This document shows, one piece after another, positions 1-8,501 of a DNA stretch of 64,000 nt (positions are counted from its first letter, which is position 1; every line of letters starts with the position of its first letter). Origin of the DNA: Hyalella azteca (taxonomy: Eukaryota > Arthropoda > Malacostraca > Amphipoda > Hyalellidae); NCBI RefSeq assembly GCF_000764305.2, contig NW_025940924.1, forward strand, positions 4,133 through 68,132, in the 5' to 3' direction. The notes under the pieces were generated by a model. The model saw only the letters and a program-made list of their open reading frames with translations. It had not been told where the DNA came from and ran no database searches. A program made the translations under genes and the position numbers.

Positions 1-594
1 ATCTCTGATCCATTGGAGTACGTTTCCCTCAATCCCCAAGGACTTCACTTTACGCAACAGCCGCTCATGCGGAACACTGTCAAATGCTTTGGCAAAATCG
101 AGGTACAATGCATCCACTGGCTCCCTTTCGTCCAGCAGGCGAGTCCAATCGTTCAACGTAGATAAGAAAATAGTGGTGCAGGATCTACCGGCAATAAAAC
201 CATGTTGGCAATTTGATAGGAGATGGTGAACAGTCAAGTGATCGTTAATCCTATCTCTCACAACACATTCCATTACCTTACAAACAACACTTGTCAGACT
301 GACAGGACGATGGTACAGGCTACTTGTCACCTTTTTTGAACAATGGTGTCACTTGAGCTCTTTCTAATCGGTCGGCAAAGTTCCTTCGTTCAAGGTTTCT
401 TGAAAGAATACAGTCAATGGGCCAGCCAGAACGGTTGCTAATTCTTTGAGCAATCTGGGATGGAAGCCGTCTGGCCCACATGATTTGTTGGGATTTAGAG
501 CTACCAGGCGCTTGACAACCTCTTCTTCGTATATTTCAAAACCTGTTAACTTCGAGCCGACTGGGCGCTTCTCAATATCTGGAATACTGTTCAA
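1..594 (-). pseudogene. LINE reverse transcriptase domain, N-terminal half, broken
   Basis: This would copy the element's RNA at the nick made by its endonuclease. The minus-strand frame 594-364 contains the RT entry motif NPNKSCGPDGFHPRLLKELA followed by PLTVFF and LPTD. After a frame change near 365 and another near 330 the domain continues with YHRPVSLTSVVCKVMECVV and then, at about 120-61, with DALYLDFAKAFDSVPHER, the motif A block carrying the first catalytic aspartate. It ends at the window edge with a GIEG..LQWIRD segment. An in-frame TAG at 598-600 separates it from the upstream linker. The frameshifts and stop mark it as a non-functional copy. The family assignment is from motif recognition; clade-level placement (CR1 versus L2 or Jockey) is not decided. 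Confidence 0.88.
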
Positions 595-600
595 GTCCTA

Positions 601-1143
601 ATCTGTGAACACACTGCTATAGAACTGATTAAGAACATTAGCCTTGCCCTCATCAGAGGAAATCTTTCGTTGGTCTACTTTCAAATCAGAAATACTGTCG
701 TTTGTCCTACACTTCGAACTAGCGTACAAAAAGAAGGCGTTCGGAGTATTTTAGACACTTTTGGCAATATTTCTTTCGAAGTTTTTCACTGCGGTGCGAT
801 ACACTTTTTTAGCTTGATTTCGAGCTCTTGCATACAGATTATAATCAGCATCGCTGCGAGTTCGTAAATAACGCTTGTAGGCTTCTTTCTTGGTCTTTAG
901 CTGAGTCTTAACTGCACTGTTTATCCACTGGGACTTTTTGACTCCTCCAAGCGTAATCTTAGGTACACAGGCATTAACTGCAGACATAACCGTGTCTTTG
1001 AGAAACGACCATGAATCAGCCACATTCATGTCCTTAATACAGTCCGAAATATTCTCCATATTTACCGCTTCACGGAGTTTATCATAGTCGCCTTTCGCAA
1101 AGTTCAAACGTTCACGCTTCCGAAGCGTTTTTCTGCACAACAC
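601..1143 (-). pseudogene. LINE ORF2 linker between endonuclease and RT, broken
   Basis: A 130-codon open stretch at 1143-751 is rich in Lys and Arg, with WINSAVKTQLKTKKEAYKRY and ARNQAKKVYRTAVKNFE. This basic helical segment is typical of the region between the endonuclease and the RT in CR1/Jockey elements. It continues into the RT only after a frame change near 750 and through the stop at 598-600. It is part of the ORF2 at 1-1803 and not a separate gene. Confidence 0.75.
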
Positions 1144-1803
1144 TTAATATTGAAAAACAATGATTGGTGGTGGCTCTTGCCCAACGGAGCCTCGTGGCGC
1201 AGCTCATCTAACATTGACTTTTCACTGGTGAACACTAGATCTAGAATATTTGAGGTCTGTTTACCTCTAAAATGGGTTGGCTTGGTGATGTTCGGATTAA
1301 AAATGAGTCTCGCACAGATTCCAAGAACAGAGATACTGAGTAATTTCCATCTTTTGGAGAAGATTCATCTGCCCAGTCTATTTCTGGATGGTTAAAGTCA
1401 CCAACGATCAACGTATGCGACCTGCTGAATGACATGCTCAGTAAAAGGCTGTTTAGTACTTTATTGTTATCAGAAGAACTGTTTGGTGAACTATAAAGGA
1501 CCCCTATGAGGAGGCTATCCTTGCCTTTTAGAGAAAGTTCGCACCAGACTGAATCTCTAGCTGGCCCCACACACCAGTGTTGTGCGCTAAGTTATCTGTA
1601 CACCAGTTGGCCCCACTAATTGATGCTCTGCATTAACTTGACTTGCTGGGCCCCATAAGAGGTTCTAACCCACAGAACTACACCTCTACTGCAGGTACAC
1701 CAAATTCAACAGGTACAATTTTCCCCTCGTGATTTTTAGAGAGTGTTTCTGTAATACAAATAATGTCTATACACTCGTTTGCGATCACAGTTAACAGTTC
1801 ACT
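1144..1803 (-). pseudogene. LINE AP-type endonuclease domain, broken
   Basis: The minus strand encodes pieces of an exonuclease/endonuclease/phosphatase domain, which nicks target DNA in non-LTR elements. Near 1780-1740 the sequence reads as ECIDIICITETLSKNHEG, the catalytic glutamate region. The frame at 1570-1241 holds LLIGVLYSSPNSSSDNN and then TLIVGDFNHPEIDW, with the conserved GDFN. After a frame change near 1280 it continues with ILDLVFTSE and LGKSHHQSLFFN, the C-terminal SDH-like region. At least two frameshifts and several stops lie between these blocks. Confidence 0.82.
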
Positions 1804-2400
1804 TTATTTGTTCCAAATAGAATCCGAGTTCGTATAAAAACATTTAAAAGCTTTTTGTGCACTTCCACTTTGATGTATGCGGTTACTTCCTACATTATTT
1901 ACAGGCCTTGATCGCCGGACATCATTCCTACTAATTACTTGTCCACCATCTCCTCTGTCTGTCCTTGAGCAGCCGGTGTTGTCTTGGCAGCTTGGAAGTG
2001 ATTGACCTGATTTTCCGTGCCTTTCCGCTTGATTCTCTACTGCCACTTCTTGCGAAAACCACCCTTTCTAAGGGGGGTGGAATCTTTCTTTACAAAAACT
2101 GACTTGTAATCAGCGGATTCTCTAAGCTTTCTCGCTGACTTCAGCACGCTCCAAGCCTGAGCAGGATCCTTTACAGTCACCAGCAGAGGTCTGCAGGTGT
2201 TGGCAGCAGCATCCTTCGAGCGTAGCCTCTTGCACGATGTAATATCAACCGTTGTGCTGAGTTGCTGCAACAGTCTTCAACAAATTCAGTGTCATCCATC
2301 ACTCGGTCCTTCATATCAGATGCGATACTTTCGGGAGTACCATACCAAACTAGGTTGCACTTCCTACGTTGTCTATCAAGTAATTCACGGGAGCTTTAGC
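1804..2400 (-). pseudogene. LINE ORF1-like segment and ORF2 start, broken
   Basis: Two short frames (2270-2037 and 2046-1804) lie upstream of the endonuclease. The first reads RPLLVTVKDPAQAWSVLKSARKLRESADYKSVFV, similar in layout to the nucleic-acid-binding domain of CR1-like ORF1 proteins. Upstream, near 2390-2313, another frame gives LDRQRRKCNLVWYGTPES, again like the start of that domain. The second frame ends in AFKCFYTNSDSIWNK, which resembles the usual ORF2 opening. Frame changes separate the parts. Assignment is by pattern and position. Confidence 0.6.
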
Positions 2401-2715
2401 TAGCAACTTCGGATAAATCAACTCACTAATTCTTTACTTCCATTTTTTCGTATTTTTCAGCTAAGCCTTCACTGCAGTCAGGTCATTGCATAGCGAGCTC
2501 AATTTTTCACTCAAGGAGTTTACTAGGAACATCATTCAATAAGTTCGACTCATTGTGCTCTTCTACCGGTTTCCCGCTTTTTCGAGCACCAAGAGTTCGT
2601 TTCTCGCAGTCACTGCGAGAAGAAATAAGTACTCTTATATAGTTTTCTGAATAAAAGTGCTCTTTTGAGCTCAACTTTGAACAGCTGATACAAATGAACT
2701 CCTCGCAACGTTCAC

Positions 2716-2831
2716 TGTAAGTTCATCAGCCAATCATTGACGGCCTTTCAAGCAAAATTCACCAATCATAGACAAGAAAATAGAGCGTAAGTACTTACGT
2801 TCACTTAGCCAGTATGGAAAGTATGACCCAG
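2716..2831 (-). mobile_element. MITE-A copy 1 (minus orientation, one end truncated)
   Basis: It matches the other MITE-A copies in reverse complement: the core GTAAGTTCATCAGCCAATCA, the ACCAATCATAGACAAGAAAA block, the palindrome CGTAAGTACTTACG and the terminus near GAAAGTATGACCCAGG. The end at 2716 lacks the A-rich part of the other terminal repeat. It sits between the two oppositely oriented LINE fragments. Confidence 0.85.
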
Positions 2832-3380
2832 GCCACATTCCTTGTCTTGTTGGCAAAGGCGAGTCATCTTTTATTCCAACTTATCCGACCTATCACACCA
2901 AACATTTAAACTTGATTGATCCACTAGGCTTTAAGGACAAGGTGGGATTAGCTGCCAGGTTTTAGGGACAAATGAAGCTAAATCCTCCAAGTATGAACGC
3001 GTTCAAGAACAGACTAGATAAAGCTATGGAAAAATATATGTTCAGATTTGAAATGCCTAGCACCATATCGAACCCGGTGTCAGTCTAGTTTTTATTTCAA
3101 ACTATCGTCAGTCTTGAAAAGATCCGGTCAAATGACACGATTTTAGATCTTCTGTGAATTTGTAATAATGTGAATGTAACAATGGAGGCGAATTTCTCTC
3201 GAATTTATTGATAAGATATCCTGTGAACAAGTCACGAAAAGTAAATAAAAAGTAAAATAGACCTATCCAGGCCTATTCTTTAATGCCGAAGATACTACTA
3301 CTATACTAAATACTTCGGCGGCAGGCCACATCAGACCTACACTCCAGCGCCGACATCACTCTGTTATGTTATGTTATGTA
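2832..3380 (+). mobile_element. LINE 3' terminal fragment, plus strand
   Basis: Around 2985-3090 the plus strand reads PPSMNAFKNRLDKAMEKYM followed by a stop, the usual C-terminal ending of CR1/Jockey ORF2 proteins (a short NxFKxRLDKxW-like helix). A non-coding stretch follows and ends in a short (TTATG) repeat at 3362-3380, the kind of microsatellite tail seen at CR1-type 3' ends. It faces opposite to the LINE at 1-2640. The left boundary is arbitrary. Confidence 0.45.
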
Positions 3381-3724
3381 AGGACATAGGGGCTCAGTCT
3401 CTTAAGAATATGATTATACCCCAACAAAATACCCTGAGAAGTGCTATAGGACGATAGAAGTGCTCTATAAACTATATTGCGCGGCATAAGATTTGTTCAA
3501 GGCACGTTTGAATGATAAAAATTATATAGGATGAAAGAAAAGCGTTAAAAATATATTTTATATTTGTTCTAAATAGTTTGTCACAAATATGAGATAATCT
3601 GATTTAGAAAAAAAAAAACATTGCAGTACAAGCACATAAAAGCAAAAGTAATTTTCCGGTCAAGAAAAAGTTATCGTTTAAAAAATATATTTCCGAATGC
3701 GACGACAATAAATTGTTGAACTGA
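3381..3724. other. AT-rich spacer, nothing recognised
   Basis: No open frame with coding character, no repeat shared with the rest of the window, only short A tracts (for example at 3607-3619). Confidence 0.6.
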
Positions 3725-3819
3725 TCAGAACATGAACAGCTCAGAACATGAACAGCTCAGAACATGAACAGCTCAGAACATGAACAGCTCAGAACATGAA
3801 CAGCTCAGAACATGAACAG
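3725..3819. repeat. 16-bp minisatellite, about 6 copies
   Basis: Near-identical tandem units of TCAGAACATGAACAGC. The array stops exactly at a single N at 3820, so the true copy number is unknown. Confidence 0.95.
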
Positions 3820-3820
3820 N
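3820..3820. other. Single-N assembly join
   Basis: One N separates two unrelated tandem arrays (16-bp on the left, ~30-bp on the right). This looks like a contig join closed with a placeholder base. Confidence 0.85.
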
Positions 3821-3830
3821 AAAAAAGAGT

Positions 3831-4247
3831 CTAGAGAGAGAGAGAGCACTGCTAGGAAAAGGAGCGCCTAGAGAGCACTGCTGGGAAAAAAGAGAGCCTA
3901 GAGAGCATTGCTAGGAAAAAGAGAGCCTTGAGAGCACTGCTAGGAAAATGAGAGTCTAGAGAGCACTTCTAGGAAAAAGAGAGCCTTGAGAGCACTGCTA
4001 GGTAAATGAGAGTCTAGAGAGCACTGCTGGTAGAAAATAGAGAGCCTAGAGAGCACTGCTGGGAAAAATAGAGCCTAGAGAGCACTGCTGGGAAAAAAGA
4101 GAGCCTAGAGAGCACAGGTAGGAAAAATAGAGTCTAGAGAGCACTGCTGGGAAAAAAAGAGAGTCTAGAGAGCACTGCTAGGAAAATGAGAGTCTAGAGA
4201 GCACTGCTAGGAAAAAAAGAGAGCCTAGAGAGCACTGGTAGTAAAAA
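3831..4247. repeat. About 30-bp minisatellite, about 14 degenerate copies
   Basis: Units start GAGAGCACTGCTAGGAAAA and end GAGAGCCTA or GAGAGTCTA, with length varying from 29 to 32 bases through the A run. Copies differ by one to four bases, so the array is older than its 16-bp neighbour. Confidence 0.93.
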
Positions 4248-4571
4248 AAAGCACAATCGTATAATTACAATATTATAAATTACCCAGGCAGATAATCTAA
4301 TGAAGGATATTTACGAGACGCAAATTAAAGTGTGTTATAGATAATAATGATCCCAACTAACTTCTTGAAAACATTCTTATGTTAATAATCTTATGACAAA
4401 ACGAATTACACTTTCACAGCATAATAATAATTTCCTGTAAGTACGAAAATTTTATACACATGTGTGAAAATGTATTTAAGCCGTACAGTTCAATGTATGG
4501 AACTGAAGAGGGAACGTGTTGTATTATTGTCACTGAAAATTTTATAAATGGATCTTTTGGAAGTGTCACCA
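4248..4571. other. AT-rich spacer, nothing recognised
   Basis: No coding signal or shared repeat seen. Confidence 0.55.
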
Positions 4572-4678
4572 GAAAATAAATTGCGGCTCTCTAAAAAAGT
4601 TTGCAAACAAAATATTTATGGTAAGAAAATAAATTACGGCTCTCTAAAAAAATTTAATAACAACATATTTATCAATAA
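4572..4678. repeat. 53-bp tandem duplication
   Basis: Two diverged copies share AGAAAATAAATT(G/A)CGGCTCT and a following CTAAAAAA stretch, offset by 53 bases. The 69-codon open frame across them is probably a by-product. Confidence 0.75.
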
Positions 4679-4784
4679 ATTGAAAAAAATGGGACAGGGT
4701 GGAACCATCTACAGGTTGTCCTTGAGTCTCCGGATGACTTCGGTTCAATTGGAATGAAATTTCGTCCACGAATAACAGGTTAGC

Positions 4785-4910
4785 TTTAAAAATTAATTAA
4801 ATTAAAATTATTATTATTTTAATTATTATCATTATTTATTATTTGATTATTTAAAATAATTAAATATTTTTTAATTATTTAATTAAATAATTAAAATTAT
4901 TGACTTTGTA
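4785..4910. repeat. Low-complexity AT tract
   Basis: About 125 bases built almost only from A and T, with many short self-complementary steps of AATTAAATTAAAATTATTATT type. Confidence 0.8.
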
Positions 4911-4940
4911 CTGATCATGAGCTTTTTTTGGTGGATGTTG

Positions 4941-5154
4941 CAGCCACCCACCTGTTCAGCCACCCACCTGTTCATCCACCTGATCACCCACCCACCTGTT
5001 CAGCCACCTGTTCAGCCACCCACCTGTTCAGCCACCCACCTGTTCAGCCACTCACCTATTCAGCCACCCACCTGTTCAGCCACCCACCTGTTCAGCCACC
5101 CACCTGTTCAGCCACCCACCTGTTCAGCCACCCCCCTGTTCAGCCACCCACCTA
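4941..5154. repeat. 16-bp minisatellite, about 13 copies
   Basis: Tandem units of CACCCACCTGTTCAGC with few changes. Two overlapping plus-strand frames stay open through it only because the unit has no stop. The right end is fused to the interior of a MITE-A copy. Confidence 0.95.
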
Positions 5155-5248
5155 TCTTGTCTATGATTGGTGGATTTTGCTTGAAAGGCCGTCAATGATT
5201 GGCTGATGAACTTACGATCTCTTAATTTTTTTTAAAGTATAGGCCCAG
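5155..5248 (+). mobile_element. MITE-A copy 2 (right half only)
   Basis: It begins abruptly at the internal CTTGTCTATGATTGGTGG block and runs to the right terminus GTATAGGCCCAG. The left half of the element is missing and replaced by the 16-bp array. Confidence 0.88.
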
Positions 5249-5666
5249 AGTAGGAGTGGAATAAATTAATGGTGGATCACGCAACCCAAAGTTGATTTAG
5301 ATCCATATACCTAATGTATGTGTTGTTCGGACTCAGAAACGATGAACAAAAATGAGCAATATATTGTTGGAAGCTCTCCTCATTTATTCATGCATCAAGT
5401 CACTTGAATGAGATTGGTAATGTATTTTCGACTCGCTCGTTACCAAATAAAATGAAAATTGTAAGTAAAACTTACCAATGAGAATACAATTTTACGAAAG
5501 TCGTCCTGCAGTTTTGATTTGGACGACGGTATGTACACTGTTCGAAAGATGTCCGTAAAAAACGTTCCCACTGGCGTTACAGTAACCAGTTACTTACCGT
5601 AAAATTAAACGATAGTAACGTTTCCGGCACGAAAACGGTACGCCTGTTTTTGTACTTATACGGCTA
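5249..5666. other. Spacer between facing MITE-A copies
   Basis: Anonymous sequence with a small palindrome-like stretch near 5459-5485 (TTGTAAGTAAAACTTACCAA). Nothing coding. Confidence 0.5.
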
Positions 5667-5883
5667 CCTACAGTTTCATCCTGAATATAATAACACGATT
5701 ATATGTCAGAAGGCATGATGAATAATAACTCGAGGAATTGGTTCATATCTTTATTCATTATGTGTACTATAGGCAGAGTTCCTACAGTTTCATCCAGAAT
5801 ATAATAATACGATTAGATGTCAGAAGGCATGATGAATAATAACTCGAGGAATTGGTTCATATCTTTATTCATTATGTGTACTA
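5667..5883. repeat. 114-bp tandem duplication
   Basis: Copy 1 (5667-5769) and copy 2 (5781-5883) share CCTACAGTTTCATCC through ATTCATTATGTGTACTA with a handful of differences. No coding role seen. Confidence 0.93.
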
Positions 5884-5937
5884 CATATATGCAGGGCGAC
5901 GAACATGCAAGGCTTTTGGTCCAGTGCAGGTTAGTGC

Positions 5938-6090
5938 TCTGGGCCTATACTTTTAAAAAAAATTTAAGAGAGCGTAAGTTCATCAGCCAATCATTGACGG
6001 CCTTTCAAGCCAAATCCACCAATCATAGACAAGAAAATAGAGCGTAAGTACTTACGTTCACTTAGCGAGTTTTAAAAGTATTGCCCCTGG
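5938..6090 (-). mobile_element. MITE-A copy 3 (minus orientation, full length)
   Basis: Complete element in reverse: terminus CTGGGCCTATAC at the left, TTGCCCCTGG at the right, with all internal blocks including CGTAAGTACTTACG. It faces copy 2 across about 690 bp. Confidence 0.92.
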
Positions 6091-6480
6091 TGTTTTTTTT
6101 TTCTGCAGATCTCACCAAAAATCCCCGTCTCAAACACTGGCTCTGAGATGGCTCTGGCAGTGAACGGTGACTGTTGAGCTTAACCGTCCGTATATAAGGC
6201 AACTACGTTATAATAATTTTGTTATCTTCCATCGCCGAGATCATCGGTACTCTACATGTCCAGTGAATCTCTAAATACTCTTTGAAATTTATCGACATAT
6301 ACACCGGGTTAACACTTGAATAGTAAACTCTAACATAACAAATCCAAATCTGTTCTATGCAGAAGGTTCAGTTAATATACCTTTTGCACCCGTATACCTT
6401 ATAAAAGAAATGTCGAAATGTCGACAGCAGCACCTTTTTTCGGACGAATGAGCATCTCACTTCTGAACTTGTTTTATCTC
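6091..6480. other. Spacer, nothing recognised
   Basis: Anonymous sequence between two MITE-A copies; no coding frame. Confidence 0.55.
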
Positions 6481-6632
6481 CCAGGGGCCATACTTTCAAA
6501 ACTCGCTAAGTGAACGTAAGTACTTACGCTCTATTTTCTTGTCTACGATTGGTGGATTTTGCTTGAAAGGCCGTCAATGATTGGCTGATGAACTTACGAT
6601 CACTTAACTTTTTTTTTAAAGTATGGGCCCAG
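6481..6632 (+). mobile_element. MITE-A copy 4 (full length)
   Basis: Good representative of the family. The left end CAGGGGCCATACTTTCAAAA and right end AAAGTATGGGCCCAG form about 40-bp imperfect terminal inverted repeats, which also align through TAAGNGANCGTAAGT. CAG occurs at both outer borders, as in three other copies, consistent with a 3-4 bp target duplication or preference. There is no coding capacity, so it would need a transposase in trans. Confidence 0.93.
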
Positions 6633-7882
6633 GCTGCTTGTGGATCGGGCTATAACAACTACTTTACGATTAACAAATGACTGTTTCATCCAGCAAAATG
6701 AGGAACAGATAATCTGTGCTTAAATAATTTTGATAAGACTAATTTACATTATTTTTTCACGAAATCAATTTGGTTGCTAATTAATCAAAAGGAGGAATTA
6801 TATTTGAACAGGTACAAATAACTTATCGTTATCAGTATCATTTACTAGTGGCGGTAGATAAAAATTACCTTATTCTTACTTACGATTTCCCAGGGAAGTC
6901 TAAAGGTTTTCGATCAAGCATGACACAAATTGTTTTTCGCCTTCTAAGCTGTTAAATTTTTATTTAATTCGTTGTATGTGAAGTAACCAGAACATTTGAA
7001 AAATTAGAAAATGTGCATGAAAAATTAACATCGATTTCACTTCATATGTTTAAAAATCATTATAGGGATAAATTGTTTAATTAGTCTTTTCTTGTCATAT
7101 AAATGGACCTAATTAAAATCTCATTCTCATGTAAATTGATATTAACAATTCAGTGCCGTTACCCCGGCCCATATGGTGGGCTTTTGAATCGTTCTTTCTG
7201 GCATAGCTCTGTTTTAGTGATAAAAAGCCTGTTATATTTATTAAGAAATAAAAAGTCTGGAAGTGCATTTCTTACTTTTTGTTCAGATCTGCCCCAGACG
7301 CGAAACATTAATTAATATTAAATTAATTTCATCTGAAATATTCTTGCTGATATTTTATATCAAAATGTTCATAAAAAAATTATAGGATTCATTGCAAAAA
7401 TTCTGTTATTGGACATGCAGAAACTATGTTGTCCAAATACCACAAATAAAAAAAACTCTGGAAACTCTAGCGTTGAAATCTCGCCAGAGCCAAGAAGGCT
7501 TAACAACAATCACACAAATTCTGCAAACCTTCGTAAATGAGAGACAAACTATGCGAAATTCATAAATAATTTGAGAGAGTAATCTCAAATTATTCATGAT
7601 TTTTGCTCGCTATTAATTATTCTTTTGAACCAACTTCACGGAATTTAAGAAATTGGAGAGAAAGCTTCCCATGCTGGATCGAGTGACCGATCCATCCTGC
7701 TGTAAACGTTAAAACTTTATAACTCGAATTGCATGATGAGAATCTGACCAATGCCAATGGTTTTAAGATTTCAATGCATCAACAAAATTCTGAAAATTCC
7801 GGTATATGCAAAATAAAAATTTCAAAATACTCCCATTCAGAACTGCGTTGAATATCCTATCGCTGTTACTAGGCATGAAACA
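6633..7882. other. AT-rich spacer, nothing recognised
   Basis: About 1.25 kb without coding signal. Short open frames such as 7103-7315 have no start context, splice sites or recognisable content. Confidence 0.55.
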
Positions 7883-7883
7883 G

Positions 7884-8168
7884 AAAAAAATATAACTCAG
7901 TACTCACTGCAGTGAGTGACAGAGAGCGCATTTCTCGTTGAAGAAAACGTAAAGTCACGGACAGAGAGATAGACAGACGGACATGACGTGCCCAATAGCG
8001 TTATATAGCGCCTGTTTAGCGCATTTTCTCATTTATGGAAAAAAGGCGCTATTGTGCTCGTCATGTCCGTCCGTCCGTGTGTCTGTCTGTCCGTGACTTC
8101 ACGTTTTCATCGACGAGAAAATGCGCTATCTGTCACTCACTGCAGTGAGTACTGAGTTATATTTTTTC
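7884..8168. mobile_element. MITE-B palindromic pair (two copies head to head)
   Basis: The left arm (about 7884-8010) and right arm (about 8040-8168) are reverse complements across a short spacer. Each arm carries ATAACTCAGTACTCACTGCA, then GCGCATTTTCTCG-type sequence, then a (GGAC/AGAC) tetranucleotide stretch. The block ACTCACTGCAGTGAGT inside each arm is itself a perfect 16-bp palindrome. It lies about 60 bp past the stop codon of the B-box gene, probably in its 3' UTR or just beyond. Confidence 0.88.
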
Positions 8169-8227
8169 CATTAATGAGAAAATGCGCCAAAGAGAAAAGG
8201 ACGAGTCGAGGTGCTGCTGAACACTGT

Positions 8228-8501
8228 TCACTCAATTAAGAAATGTTCATTCAGTTCCCAGGTGAGAGGCTTGTCGTTCCGACTCGCCATCTCTTCCAGC
8301 TGCTCCCTGTCGGATGGCGAGAGTGTGGTTGACTGAAGATACACGTGGCGGAAGCCTAGGGAGTAATAAACTGGTCTTAGCGAGCTGCATGCTGGCATTT
8401 CCAGCAACTGTGCCACGCCGTCACGTGTCAGACGACACGCTGGCAGGACGAGGTCATAACCTTCCCTGAGTAGAGAGAGCACAATGCGTGAGGTGCTTGC
8501 A
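8228..8501 (-). CDS. B-box gene exon 5 (terminal)
   Basis: Of three nearby AG sites, TTTACAGTCAG|T (AG at 8503-8502) gives the right phase (one nucleotide) and the longest protein; CTACTCAG|G downstream also fits the phase. It encodes SRIVLSLLREGYDLVLPACR then HVYLQSTTLSPSDREQLEEM and ends LNEHFLIE with TGA at 8230-8228. No clear AATAAA is visible in the 300 bases after the stop on this strand; the MITE-B palindrome begins there instead. Confidence 0.72.

Larger units (their letters stand above)
1..2640 (-). mobile_element. CR1/Jockey-like LINE, degenerate, 3' part cut by window edge
   Basis: A non-LTR retrotransposon lies in reverse orientation. Read on the minus strand from about 2400 down to 1 it shows, in order, an ORF1-like segment, the N-terminus of ORF2 with an apurinic-type endonuclease, a basic linker, and the first half of a reverse transcriptase. 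The order and the motifs (GDFNHPEIDW in the endonuclease, DFAKAFDSVPH in the RT) fit the CR1/L2/Jockey group. Several frameshifts and stop codons show it is dead. The YxDD box and 3' end would lie left of position 1. The 5' limit near 2640 is approximate: from 2400 to 2640 I see no coding similarity, only sequence that continues without a visible break. Confidence 0.85.

Noticed and set aside
5155..6090. Composite transposon bounded by facing MITE-A copies
   Set aside because: The left copy is truncated and there is no coding capacity or outer duplication; two independent insertions are simpler.
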